Made by a program: the position numbers and the translations under genes. A DNA stretch of 64,000 nt from JAFNAG01 sp963721405 (lineage in GTDB: Bacteria; Acidobacteriota; UBA6911): the NCBI GenBank assembly GCA_963721405.1, contig CAVRJA010000004.1:682001-746000 (forward strand). Reading direction: 5' to 3'. Below the pieces are notes generated by a model. That model worked only from the letters and a program-made list of their open reading frames with translations. It did not search any database and was not told where the DNA came from. Of this stretch, positions 50,270 through 58,467 are shown one piece after another. Numbering within the stretch: position 1 is the stretch's first letter; each line of letters opens with the position of its first letter.

Positions 50270-52722
50270 AGGTCGGTCTTTTCCGCCGGATTGGGGCTGC
50301 GGAGGCGATCGACTTCGGCTTTCAGTTCCACGATCTCCTTCTTCAGTTCGATCATCTTCAATTCACGCCCGACGGTCAGCCTCTGGAAACGTTCCAGTTC
50401 CGCCAGTCGTTCCAACTCCCGAGACCGTTGCTCTTCGCGCGCTCTCTGCTCGGCGACTTTCGCTTCCGCTTCCTTCTGCGCGGTCACGTCGCGTGCGGCC
50501 GCGAAGACGCCCAGGACATTTCCGCGCGCGTCCCGATACACCGAGGCGTTATAAAGCACGTACGTGAGCCTCCCCTCTTTGTGGCGGATCGTCAGGGGAT
50601 AGTCGGTCACGAATCCTTTCGAGAAAACCTGTTCGTAGCCGCGACGGGCGTTTTCCGGCTCGGTGAAGTAGTCGGAGAAATCGGTGCCGATCAGGAGTTC
50701 CCGCGCCATGCCCGTCACCTTGATCGTCGCCTCATTGACGTCCGTGATCTTTCCCTCCGGGCTGATCGTGACCAGCGGGTCGAGACTGGCCTCGATCAGG
50801 CTGCGTGCATACTGCGCCACCTGCCGTTGGGCAGTGACGTCGCGCGCGGCCGCGAAGACGCCCAGCACATTGCCGCGCAGATCGCGGTAGACCGAGGCAT
50901 TGTAAAGTACGTCCAGAAGCCGCCCGTCCTTGTGCCGGATGGTCAGGGGGTAGTCGGTTACAAATCCCTTCTCAAAAACCTGTTGGTAACCTTCTCGGGC
51001 TTTCTCCGGCTCCGTGAAATAGTTTGAGAAATCCGTCCCGATGAGTTCCTCGCGCGTCATGCCGGTGACCTTGATGGTGGCTTCGTTGACGTCGGTGATC
51101 TTTCCTTCGGCGGAAATGGTGACCAGGGGGTCGAGGCTCGCCTCGATCAGACTCCGGGCATACTGGGATGCGTAACGAAGCTTTTCCTCGGCGAGCTTCT
51201 TCTCGGCGATGTCCGTACTCATCAGCAGGTAGCCGATCGCACGCCCCGAGGCATCGTTGCGGCGCGTGATCACCACGCTGGCCACGAAACGGGAGCCGTC
51301 CTTGCGGACCCGCTGGAACTCGCCCTCCGCGAGCCCCTTATCGTACGCCTCCAACAGCAGTCTCTCGACAGCCCCGGACTGTATGTCCTCGGGCGCGTGC
51401 AGCAGACTCGAGTCTCTGCCGATGATCTCTTCCTGGGTATACCCGTAATTCAGGTTTGCTCCCTGGTTCCAGGAGAGGATGCGATGGTCGAGGTCCTTGC
51501 CGATGATGGAGTACTTGGTGGAACTCTCCAGGATGTTATCGAGGAATGTCTTCGTCTCCTCGAACTCGCGCATGACACGCTTGGATTCGGTCACATCGCG
51601 CGCGGCAGCGAATACGCCCTGGACATTGCCGCCGGGATCGCGGTAAACGGAAGCGTTGTAGAGCACGTCCACCAACTGGCCGTCCTTGTGCCGGATGGTA
51701 AGCGGATAGTCGGTGACGAATCCTTTCTCGAAAACCCGCTGATATCCCTCCCTGGCCTTCTCCGGCTCCGTGAAGTAGTCCGAGAAGTCGGCGCCGATGA
51801 GCTGCTCGCGGGTCATGCCCGTGACCTTGATCGTCGCCTCGTTGACGTCCGTGATCTTGCCTTCGGGACTGATGGTGACCAGAGGATCCAGACTGGCTTC
51901 AATCAGGCTGCGGGCATACTGAGAAGCCTGTCGCTGCTGGGTCACGTCCCGCGCGGCGGCGAACACCCCCAGCACCTTGCCGCTGAGGTCCCGGTAGAGC
52001 GAGGCGTTGTAGAGGACGCCCGTGAGCCGGCCATCGCGGTGACGGATGGTCAGCGGGTAGTCAGTTACGGCGCCGCGCGAAAAAACCCGCCGGTACCCGG
52101 CACGGGCCTTATCGGGTTCGGTGAAATAGTCGGAGAAGTCGGCGCCGGTCAGTTGCTCGCGCGGCATGCCGGTGACCTTGATGGTCGCTTCGTTGACGTC
52201 GGTGATCTTGCCCTCCGGGCTGATGGTCACCAGCGGGTCGAGACTGGCTTCAATCAGGCTGCGGGCATACTGGGACGTGGCGAGCAGCTGCTGTTCGATC
52301 TGCTTGCGTTCCGATATGTCCCTGGCGATGGAGGAAGCCCCGATGAGCCGCCCGGCCGCGTCCCGGATGGGGGATACCGTAACGGAGATGTGGACGACGG
52401 CGCCGTCTTTGCGCCTTCGCAGCGTCTCGTAGTGCTCGACCCGCCTCCCCTCGCGGATCCGCCGAAGGATATCGGGGATCTCTCCGTCCCGTTCCGGCGG
52501 TGACAGGAGCGCCATGCTCTTGCCGATCATTTCTCCGGCGGAATATCCGTACATCAGTTCAGCCGCGCGGTTCCAGCTGGTAATTACGCCATCCATCGTC
52601 TTGCCGATGATCGCGTCATCCGAGGATTCCACGATGGATGCCAGCAGCGAAGTCCGCACCGGATCCGAAGCGGCCGGAAGCATGCTCCGGTCTTGCGTCC
52701 GCCTGCGCCTTGGTGTCCCCAC
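50266..52722 (-). CDS. Six-PAS sensor protein without a kinase domain
   Basis: About 818 residues, no membrane segment. PAS1 (SSDDAIIGK, VITSWNRAAELMYGY) and PAS4 (YSIIGKDLDHRILSWNQG) are ordinary; PAS2, 3, 5 and 6 are near-identical copies each opening with QYARSLIEASLDPLVTIS and closing with GVFAAARDVT. The protein ends in a coiled coil (LERLAELERFQRLTVG, then LKKEIVELKAEVDRL) with no phosphoacceptor or ATPase. Start is GTG 52722, seven bases behind AGGAGGAGG; longer frames to 52875 lack such a site. The stop overlaps the kinase start (ATGA), so the sensor and kinase are separate, co-translated chains, probably joined by their coiled coils. Confidence 0.88.
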   Translation of the reverse strand: MGTPRRRRTQDRSMLPAASDPVRTSLLASIVESSDDAIIGKTMDGVITSWNRAAELMYGYSAGEMIGKSMALLSPPERDGEIPDILRRIREGRRVEHYETLRRRKDGAVVHISVTVSPIRDAAGRLIGASSIARDISERKQIEQQLLATSQYARSLIEASLDPLVTISPEGKITDVNEATIKVTGMPREQLTGADFSDYFTEPDKARAGYRRVFSRGAVTDYPLTIRHRDGRLTGVLYNASLYRDLSGKVLGVFAAARDVTQQRQASQYARSLIEASLDPLVTISPEGKITDVNEATIKVTGMTREQLIGADFSDYFTEPEKAREGYQRVFEKGFVTDYPLTIRHKDGQLVDVLYNASVYRDPGGNVQGVFAAARDVTESKRVMREFEETKTFLDNILESSTKYSIIGKDLDHRILSWNQGANLNYGYTQEEIIGRDSSLLHAPEDIQSGAVERLLLEAYDKGLAEGEFQRVRKDGSRFVASVVITRRNDASGRAIGYLLMSTDIAEKKLAEEKLRYASQYARSLIEASLDPLVTISAEGKITDVNEATIKVTGMTREELIGTDFSNYFTEPEKAREGYQQVFEKGFVTDYPLTIRHKDGRLLDVLYNASVYRDLRGNVLGVFAAARDVTAQRQVAQYARSLIEASLDPLVTISPEGKITDVNEATIKVTGMARELLIGTDFSDYFTEPENARRGYEQVFSKGFVTDYPLTIRHKEGRLTYVLYNASVYRDARGNVLGVFAAARDVTAQKEAEAKVAEQRAREEQRSRELERLAELERFQRLTVGRELKMIELKKEIVELKAEVDRLRSPNPAEKTDL
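50480..52272 (-). repeat. Four ~350-bp PAS-coding repeats in two tandem pairs
   Basis: Units start at 52272, 51921, 51165 and 50814 (about 351 bp each) and form two tandem pairs separated by an ordinary PAS domain (about 51570-51170). The pairs look like a duplication followed by duplication of the pair. High DNA identity makes the locus prone to recombination and assembly collapse. Confidence 0.88.
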
Positions 52723-53139
52723 AACCGTGCCTCCTCCTGATCGGGCCGGATCCGCAGATCGCCCGGTTTCCAAGGTCTTCCTCAGCATAGTCTGCGGTTT
52801 GAGCGCGCTCCCGGTCAGGCCTGAATTGTCCACCTGCGGCGGAAGACGAGAGCCAGGCCTTGCAGGAAGACACATCGAGCGCGGATGCCCTCCCTACGCC
52901 CTGCCGATCTTGGTTTACCGGAGATACTATCACGATCAGCAGAAAGAGAAACGAAATTCTCCCCGGGAGAAGACGACCTCATGCTTGCCTTGCCGGCGGT
53001 GAAGGTCCCCGCTGTGTGGACCTCCCCGTGCGATTGCGCCTGGCCAGGTCGTCGAACTTCGACGCCGAATAAGAATGTCTGAACCTTGGCCGAACTTCCA
53101 TCCTATGATAGGTTAGGTGCTCACAGGGCCCGGCTTGTG
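52723..53139. other. Divergent gap between the PAS operon and the RDD gene
   Basis: I see no gene, repeat family or clear promoter boxes here. CTCCTCCT at 52731-52738 is the ribosome-binding site of the PAS-array gene read on the plus strand. Both flanking promoters should lie within this gap. Confidence 0.4.
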
Positions 53140-53619
53140 ATGGATAATGCACAACAAGTAACCAAGACCGTGAACACCAACAACGTCCGTTATGCCGGAT
53201 TGGGGGCGCGCTTTGCCGCCCTGTCCGTTGATCTGCTGGTATTCTGCGCGTTCTTCTTCCCGATCACGCGGCTGGTGAAGGGCGTGTGGCTGATGGCCCC
53301 GACCGATCACCGCTGGAGCGCCGGGCTGTTCATCTCCGATCCGATCTGTATCGTGTTTTTCATCGTGATGGTTTTGTACTTCGTGCTGCTGGAAGGTTGG
53401 TTCGGCCTGACGGCGGGGAAGTGGGCGTTCGGCCTGCGGGTGATCGCGGTGGGCGGGGGCAAGCCCGGTATAAAGAGGGCTGTGCTGCGCAACGTGTTGC
53501 GGGCGGTGGATGGCCTGCCTGCCTTTAACATTCTGGGCGTGCTGCTGATTCTGCGCTCGCCGGAACGGGCGCGAGTGGGCGACCGGTGGGCCTGGACGCG
53601 AGTCGTTCATGTGCACTAG
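53140..53619 (+). CDS. RDD-family membrane protein
   Basis: A 159-residue RDD protein. The family pattern is visible in the first segment (YAGLGARFAALSVDLLVFCAF, with Arg and Asp in place), a second membrane segment (IVFFIVMVLYFVLLEGWF), and GLTAGKWAFGLRVI, then NVLRAVDGLP. RDD proteins are small membrane proteins of mostly unknown role, some linked to ion exchange. Start is ATG 53140; an upstream TTG frame is less likely. Confidence 0.88.
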   Translation: MDNAQQVTKTVNTNNVRYAGLGARFAALSVDLLVFCAFFFPITRLVKGVWLMAPTDHRWSAGLFISDPICIVFFIVMVLYFVLLEGWFGLTAGKWAFGLRVIAVGGGKPGIKRAVLRNVLRAVDGLPAFNILGVLLILRSPERARVGDRWAWTRVVHVH

Positions 53620-53787
53620 ATGAATGCAGGCGGATCGCCGCGCCTGCAGGGACAAGTGGTTCGTCTTTTCGCTCACGCAGGTAGCTCATTGCTCTCGTCA
53701 CCAGCTTCATGCCTGCAGATTCCCGGCGCAACGGAAACACCCAGATTGCATTGCGGGTCAGAGTGCGGGACCGGCAGCTGATGGCCC

Positions 53788-54909
53788 TCACGCCACATGA
53801 TCTGGCCGGATTGAGCCGGTGAAAGCGGCAATTCCCTGTTGCTCATTTGCGGTCCAACTGCTGGCTGCATCTACGGCCCTGGCCGACCACAGGAAACATG
53901 CGGGATATCCTTTCTCTTCGACGCAGCAAAGCCGGTTGGCTATGGTCTGATCCTTATGCAGGATCTTCAAGTCAGGCCAGTCTCGCAGCGCTGCGGTCGC
54001 GAATTCCCCTACAATGCAAGGATAGTCTTCTGAGCAGGGTCCGAGCGGCAGATCGCGATCGTCCTGCGCATAATAATGGAATTGATGCAAAGTTATTCCC
54101 AAGTTCCTGGAGTCCCATTCCTCCAGGCTGTCCCAATGAGCAAATCCGACTGAGGATTTGAAGGCTCCTGGTCCATCTGGAAAGTGCCTGGTGTTGATCC
54201 GCTCGATGCCCTCGGCGATGAATTTTTTCATCTCTCCCGGGGAGACATTCCGGTTGCCGTCTCTCTCCTCGAAGGGTGATAATTTTTGGATCACCCATTC
54301 AGGCTCGTTGATCAGCTCCCAGGCGTAGATCGAATCCGGATACCGGAGGGAGATTTCGAGCAGAGGATCGAGGACTCTTTCCAGGAATGAGTGCCGCTTG
54401 GTCCGATCGCGGATGAGGTCATACCGCCCGCCTTTGATGATGCCCGGATTGCCTCCGACGGCGATCCCCTGCCGGCACCAGTGAAAATCGATCAGCGAGG
54501 GGAAGAGCTTCAGGGCATTTTGGGCGCAGGCCTGCAGGATGAATTCAAAGTCGGCACATAGCTGTCCGTAATATGGATGGCCCGCCGGCAGCGGATCGAA
54601 TGTCCAGCCGTCGCCTTCCTTCCGGGGAGCGGATTCTCCCACCCCATAGTTCAGCCCGTCCGCCAGCAGAAACCACCGTACGGCAAATATTCCCTGCGAG
54701 GCGAACCGCCTGATGTCGTTCCGGATCTGCCCGCGTTTCTGTTGGCGCCACGCAGGGAGGGCTGATGCGGATACCCATTCCGGAGGGGGATCGCCGAAAT
54801 CCCAGCCGTAATCGATCCACGGATAGTTTATCCCGATAAGCATAGAAGCAATGGGAGCCTTTGTGGAATGATCGCCGAGCTGGAACCGCGAAGACCTTCT
54901 CGAATGCAT
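53788..54909 (-). CDS. GH5-like (clan GH-A) glycoside hydrolase
   Basis: A 373-residue TIM-barrel protein without a signal peptide. Clan GH-A residues are visible: YAWELINEPEW (acid/base Glu after Asn) at the end of strand 4, and PCIVGEFATA (nucleophile Glu) at strand 7. LIDFHWCRQ and TLHQFHYYAQ are likely active-site loops. It probably acts on a beta-mannan, cellodextrin or similar beta-glycoside, though the family (GH5, GH2-like or unclassified) is open. The ATG at 54909 has GGAGG 12 bases upstream; ATG 54843 (MLIGINYPW) is a shorter alternative. Confidence 0.72.
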   Translation of the reverse strand: MHSRRSSRFQLGDHSTKAPIASMLIGINYPWIDYGWDFGDPPPEWVSASALPAWRQQKRGQIRNDIRRFASQGIFAVRWFLLADGLNYGVGESAPRKEGDGWTFDPLPAGHPYYGQLCADFEFILQACAQNALKLFPSLIDFHWCRQGIAVGGNPGIIKGGRYDLIRDRTKRHSFLERVLDPLLEISLRYPDSIYAWELINEPEWVIQKLSPFEERDGNRNVSPGEMKKFIAEGIERINTRHFPDGPGAFKSSVGFAHWDSLEEWDSRNLGITLHQFHYYAQDDRDLPLGPCSEDYPCIVGEFATAALRDWPDLKILHKDQTIANRLCCVEEKGYPACFLWSARAVDAASSWTANEQQGIAAFTGSIRPDHVA

Positions 54910-55204
54910 GCGCTGTCGTATCCTCCGCAGACGAGACGTTCGTGGTTCGCCCTTATTGTCCGGCTATGTCGCTGTGTACAGTACATCTCAGCCGATTGCC
55001 CCCCATTGTACCGCTTCCCGGATTTTCCGAGTGGAATTAATGGCACAATCCCGGATGCCGGCAACACTTCAAAACGGGGCCGGCAGTGAAACTTTTGCCC
55101 GGGGACCGGGTTTATGGAGATGTGATCGGAGAGGTGCTTCAACACCTGCACCGAGAACCTGTAGGAATGTCAAGGGCAAGGGAGTCATTTGGAGGGTGGT
55201 TGTT

Positions 55205-55669
55205 ATGAGAAAGTACACAAAGACTATATGGGTTGCCGGCATCGTTGCCGTCTTGATCGGAACCATGGCCGTGGGTGTCAACGCCCAAAACGGCCGGCTC
55301 AGTCGTCAGCGCAGGGCGCTGCGGCAGAACGCCCTGCTCCGCCCACAAGCATGGGCGGCGGGCCTGAACCTGTCGCAGGAACAGAAGGAACAGCTGAGGT
55401 CAATTCTTGCCGGCCATAAGGAGGAACTCAAGAGTATCGCAGTGCAAACTGCGCAGGCACGCAAGGAACTCGCTGCCGCACTGGCCCAGGGGGCGGATCC
55501 GCAAGCCCTGAAAGCAGCTTACGACAAGGTGTCGAGCGCAGGTTTTGAACGCGTGCTGCTGAGAAGCAAGATCTCCGCGGAGGTGAAGTCGATCCTCACC
55601 CCGGAACAGGTGCAACGGCTAGAGAAGAGAAAACAAGCCAGAGAGAACCGGGCGAAAAAGAAACTGTAA
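55205..55669 (+). CDS. Spy/CpxP-like periplasmic LTxxQ protein
   Basis: A 154-residue exported protein (signal VAGIVAVLIGTMAVGVNAQ). The helical mature part carries two LTxxQ-like motifs, LNLSQEQKEQL and ILTPEQVQRLEKRKQ, and a basic tail, typical of the Spy/CpxP family of envelope-stress chaperones. Start is ATG 55205 after GGAGGGTGG; the frame upstream to 54908 is noncoding. In enterobacteria such genes are CpxR targets, and a CpxRA-like pair lies at 16443-18740, but no GTAAA pair was found here. Confidence 0.85.
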   Translation: MRKYTKTIWVAGIVAVLIGTMAVGVNAQNGRLSRQRRALRQNALLRPQAWAAGLNLSQEQKEQLRSILAGHKEELKSIAVQTAQARKELAAALAQGADPQALKAAYDKVSSAGFERVLLRSKISAEVKSILTPEQVQRLEKRKQARENRAKKKL

Positions 55670-55734
55670 ACGAACGACCTCGGCCGGCTGGTCCGGCTGG
55701 CCTCCGACTGACCCGGATAATTCACCACCGCGTG

Positions 55735-56014
55735 GGCCGCGTAGCGGCCGCATGAATGTGGGCCGGCCTTTCAAGGCCGGCATCCGGTCGGCGGCTCCCG
55801 ATGGGTCGCGTAGGTCGTGAGAAAATATTCAAAAAATGACGATTTCACGGCTGTAAGTTATTGAAAACATTAGCGGGATTATTGCAAATTCCTAATTTCT
55901 CTCACGACCGTAGCGACGCTTGAATTCAGCCGTCGCTCCGCGACGGAACCATTCGCCGCCGTGTGCTCCCGGCCTTGAAAGGCCGCCCTGCAATCCAACC
56001 GCCGCTACGCGGCC
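55735..56014. repeat. Large nested inverted repeat with AT-rich core
   Basis: Three nested pairs mirror each other: GGCCGCGTAGCGGC (55735-55748) with GCCGCTACGCGGCC (56001-56014); GGCCGGCCTTTCAAGGCCGG (55761-55780) with CCGGCCTTGAAAGGCCGCC (55969-55987); GGTCGTGAGAAA (55813-55824) with TTTCTCTCACGACC (55896-55909). The core between the inner arms is AT-rich. Arms are themselves palindromic. No coding sequence. It looks like two inverted copies of one palindromic unit, MITE- or REPIN-like. Confidence 0.75.
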
Positions 56015-56468
56015 TGCAGCGGCGTGTTGGTTTCATAAGCGGTGGGAGTTAGCCCTTAACGGTTCAATGTCTGACAGTTGAGGACATCTCGTAATTCTCT
56101 TCATGAACAATCCAGGCTGAGAGTCGATAGGGCACAGCCGCTCGCCTCCCGCTGGCGGCTGTCCTGCAGGGAAAGCTCTCCTGATATCCGTGAAAAACCG
56201 AATACGGAAGCCCCGGCGCCTATTTCGCGGCTGACTTCGGAACACGTTCTCGCGCGGAGGGATCACATCAGAGTCGATACCGACGCCGCCGACTGAAGCC
56301 CACGACCACATGCGATTTCGGAGAGCAACGCTCTGGGCACCGGGCTCTCCTGCCGGAACCCTGCGGTGTCCTGTCCTGCACGCCGTATTTGACTTGCGCT
56401 TGCGATCCTCATGGGTTAGAAACACCTGTAAAAGTCCCACTGGTGAAGCATAATCAGGAGAGATTCCT
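56015..56468. other. Gap upstream of the esterase lipoprotein gene
   Basis: No gene or repeat family is recognised in this 454-bp stretch. TTTGACTTGCGC near 56390 could hold a -35 box for the esterase gene. AGGAG eight bases before ATG 56469 is the ribosome-binding site. Confidence 0.35.
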
Positions 56469-58229
56469 ATGGACCGACGCCATGGAGGGAAGCAACACTT
56501 GTGGAGTATTTTATTGGCATGTGCGTTGCTGTGCCTCGCGGCATGCCGGACGAACGGCGGCAAGGAAGGAGCCCGATTGCGATTCGGCGTTTCCTTTGCA
56601 ACGGAACAATCCAAGGAGCCGCTCGACGGGCGCGTGCTGCTCATCGTCGCGACAAGCGCGGACCCGGAACCGCGCCTGCAGATCACCGACGACGCCGACA
56701 CGCAGCAGATTTTCGGCATTGATGTCGAGGGACTCAAGCCGGGCGATGAGGCGATGTTCGACGGCAGTGTGCTCGGTTATCCGCGTGCGAGCATCGCAGA
56801 CATACCTCCGGGGGAATACTATGTTCAGGCGGTTCTGCACCGTTACGAGACTTTCCGGCGCGCCGACGGGCACACCGTGAATCTCCCCATGGACCGGGGT
56901 GAAGGGCAGCACTGGAACCAGGCGCCCGGGAATCTCTACAGCACACCGCGAAAATTGCGGATCGACCCGGCCTCTGGCGAGCGGATCACGGTCAACCTGG
57001 ATCAGGCCATCCCTCCGATCGCCGCACCCCAGGACACGAAATATGTCAAGCATGTCAAAATCCAGAGCGAGCTGCTGACAAAGTTCTGGGGACGTCCGAT
57101 GCACCTGGGGGCGGTGGTCCTGTTGCCCGAGGGCTTCGAGGAGCACCCGGAAGCCCGGTACCCGCTGATGGTCAATCACGGGCACTTCCCTTACACATTC
57201 GATGGCTTCCGCGAAACCCCGCCGGATCCCGATCTGAAGCCCGACTACAGCAAACGCTTCCGGCTGGAAGGCTACAACCGGATTCAGCAGGAGTACGCCT
57301 ACCAGTTTTACAAGGAGTGGACCGGGCCAGGCTTCCCGAGGTTCCTGGTCGTCCTGATCCAGCATGCAAATCCCTATTACGACGACTCCTATGCGGTGAA
57401 CTCAGCCAACCTCGGCCCATATGGGGACGCCATCAACCGCGAGTTGATCCCTTATGTCGAAAAGAAATTCCGCGGCCTGGGGCAGGGTTGGGCGCGATTC
57501 ACTTATGGAGGTTCGACCGGCGGGTGGGAAGCGCTCGCCACGCAGATCTTCTACCCCGACGATTACAACGGCTGTTTCGCGGCCTGCCCGGACCCGATCG
57601 ACTTCCGGGCCTATACTGTTGTGAACATCTATGAGGACCGGAATGCATATTACACCGAAGGCCCATGGAAGCGCACGCCGCGCCCCGGCATGAGGGATTA
57701 CCTCGGCCACGTCAGCACTACGCTGGAACAGATGAACCATCGCGAGCTGGTGCTGGGCACACGCTCCCGATCGGGCGACCAGTGGGACATCTGGGAGGCG
57801 GTGTTCAGCCCGGCCGGAGAGGACGGATACCCGAAGAGAATCTGGAACAAGCTCACCGGTGAGATCGATCCGGAGGTCGCCAAGTATTGGCAGGAGAACT
57901 ACGACCTCGGCTACATCCTGCGGCGCGATTGGAAGACCCTCGGCCAGAAGCTTCAGGGGAAGATCCGGATTTATTGCGGCGACATGGACAATTACTACCT
58001 GAACAATGCCGTCTACCTGGTGGAGGAGTTCCTCAAGGGCGCACAGGATCCACCCTATGGCGGCGAGGTCGCGTACGGAGATCGCGCAGAACACTGCTGG
58101 AACGGCGATCCGACCCTGCCGAATGCCATTTCGCGCCTGCGATATCACCAGATGTACGTACCGAAAATCATGGAAAGAATCCTGAAAACCGCCCCGCGTG
58201 GCGCCGACTTGAAGAGCTGGCGGTATTAG
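56469..58229 (+). CDS. Esterase-D-like alpha/beta-hydrolase lipoprotein
   Basis: A 586-residue protein with a lipobox (LLCLAAC) and an N-terminal beta domain of about 200 residues, followed by an alpha/beta-hydrolase fold of the putative-esterase family. The nucleophile elbow is TYGGSTGGWEA (GxSxG). The acid is probably the Asp in IYCGDMDNYYL and the base the His in AEHCWNGDP. It should hydrolyse carboxylic esters, perhaps acyl or feruloyl groups on polysaccharides, on the periplasmic side. The downstream phosphoesterase starts 238 bp later. Confidence 0.82.
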   Translation: MDRRHGGKQHLWSILLACALLCLAACRTNGGKEGARLRFGVSFATEQSKEPLDGRVLLIVATSADPEPRLQITDDADTQQIFGIDVEGLKPGDEAMFDGSVLGYPRASIADIPPGEYYVQAVLHRYETFRRADGHTVNLPMDRGEGQHWNQAPGNLYSTPRKLRIDPASGERITVNLDQAIPPIAAPQDTKYVKHVKIQSELLTKFWGRPMHLGAVVLLPEGFEEHPEARYPLMVNHGHFPYTFDGFRETPPDPDLKPDYSKRFRLEGYNRIQQEYAYQFYKEWTGPGFPRFLVVLIQHANPYYDDSYAVNSANLGPYGDAINRELIPYVEKKFRGLGQGWARFTYGGSTGGWEALATQIFYPDDYNGCFAACPDPIDFRAYTVVNIYEDRNAYYTEGPWKRTPRPGMRDYLGHVSTTLEQMNHRELVLGTRSRSGDQWDIWEAVFSPAGEDGYPKRIWNKLTGEIDPEVAKYWQENYDLGYILRRDWKTLGQKLQGKIRIYCGDMDNYYLNNAVYLVEEFLKGAQDPPYGGEVAYGDRAEHCWNGDPTLPNAISRLRYHQMYVPKIMERILKTAPRGADLKSWRY

Positions 58230-58235
58230 CAGGAG

Positions 58236-58340
58236 CATGTGATAGATTCCACGCGTCGCTGGATTCGGTCCCCGGGACCGCCGCCGTCCCGGCGGCATGA
58301 GCCGGCGAGACGCCGGCGCTCCCGGTTCCGTGGTTGAGCC
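58236..58340. repeat. Short GC-rich palindromic repeat
   Basis: GGGACCGCCGCCGTCCCGGC, a short spacer and GCCGGCGAGACGCCGGCGCT form adjacent inverted units between the esterase and YVTN genes. This is a compact palindromic repeat of a type that I believe is widespread in GC-rich environmental genomes. Confidence 0.5.
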
Positions 58341-58467
58341 GCCGGCGGAAAGCCGTGTTTTCGTCTCTCCGCCGGGTGTGATCTGTCATAGGATGGGCTG
58401 CGTTGAACCGCCCGGGAGGCATGACCTCGGCGTGCCCTTCTCCCTGACACTTGTTCTTGGGGTGACG

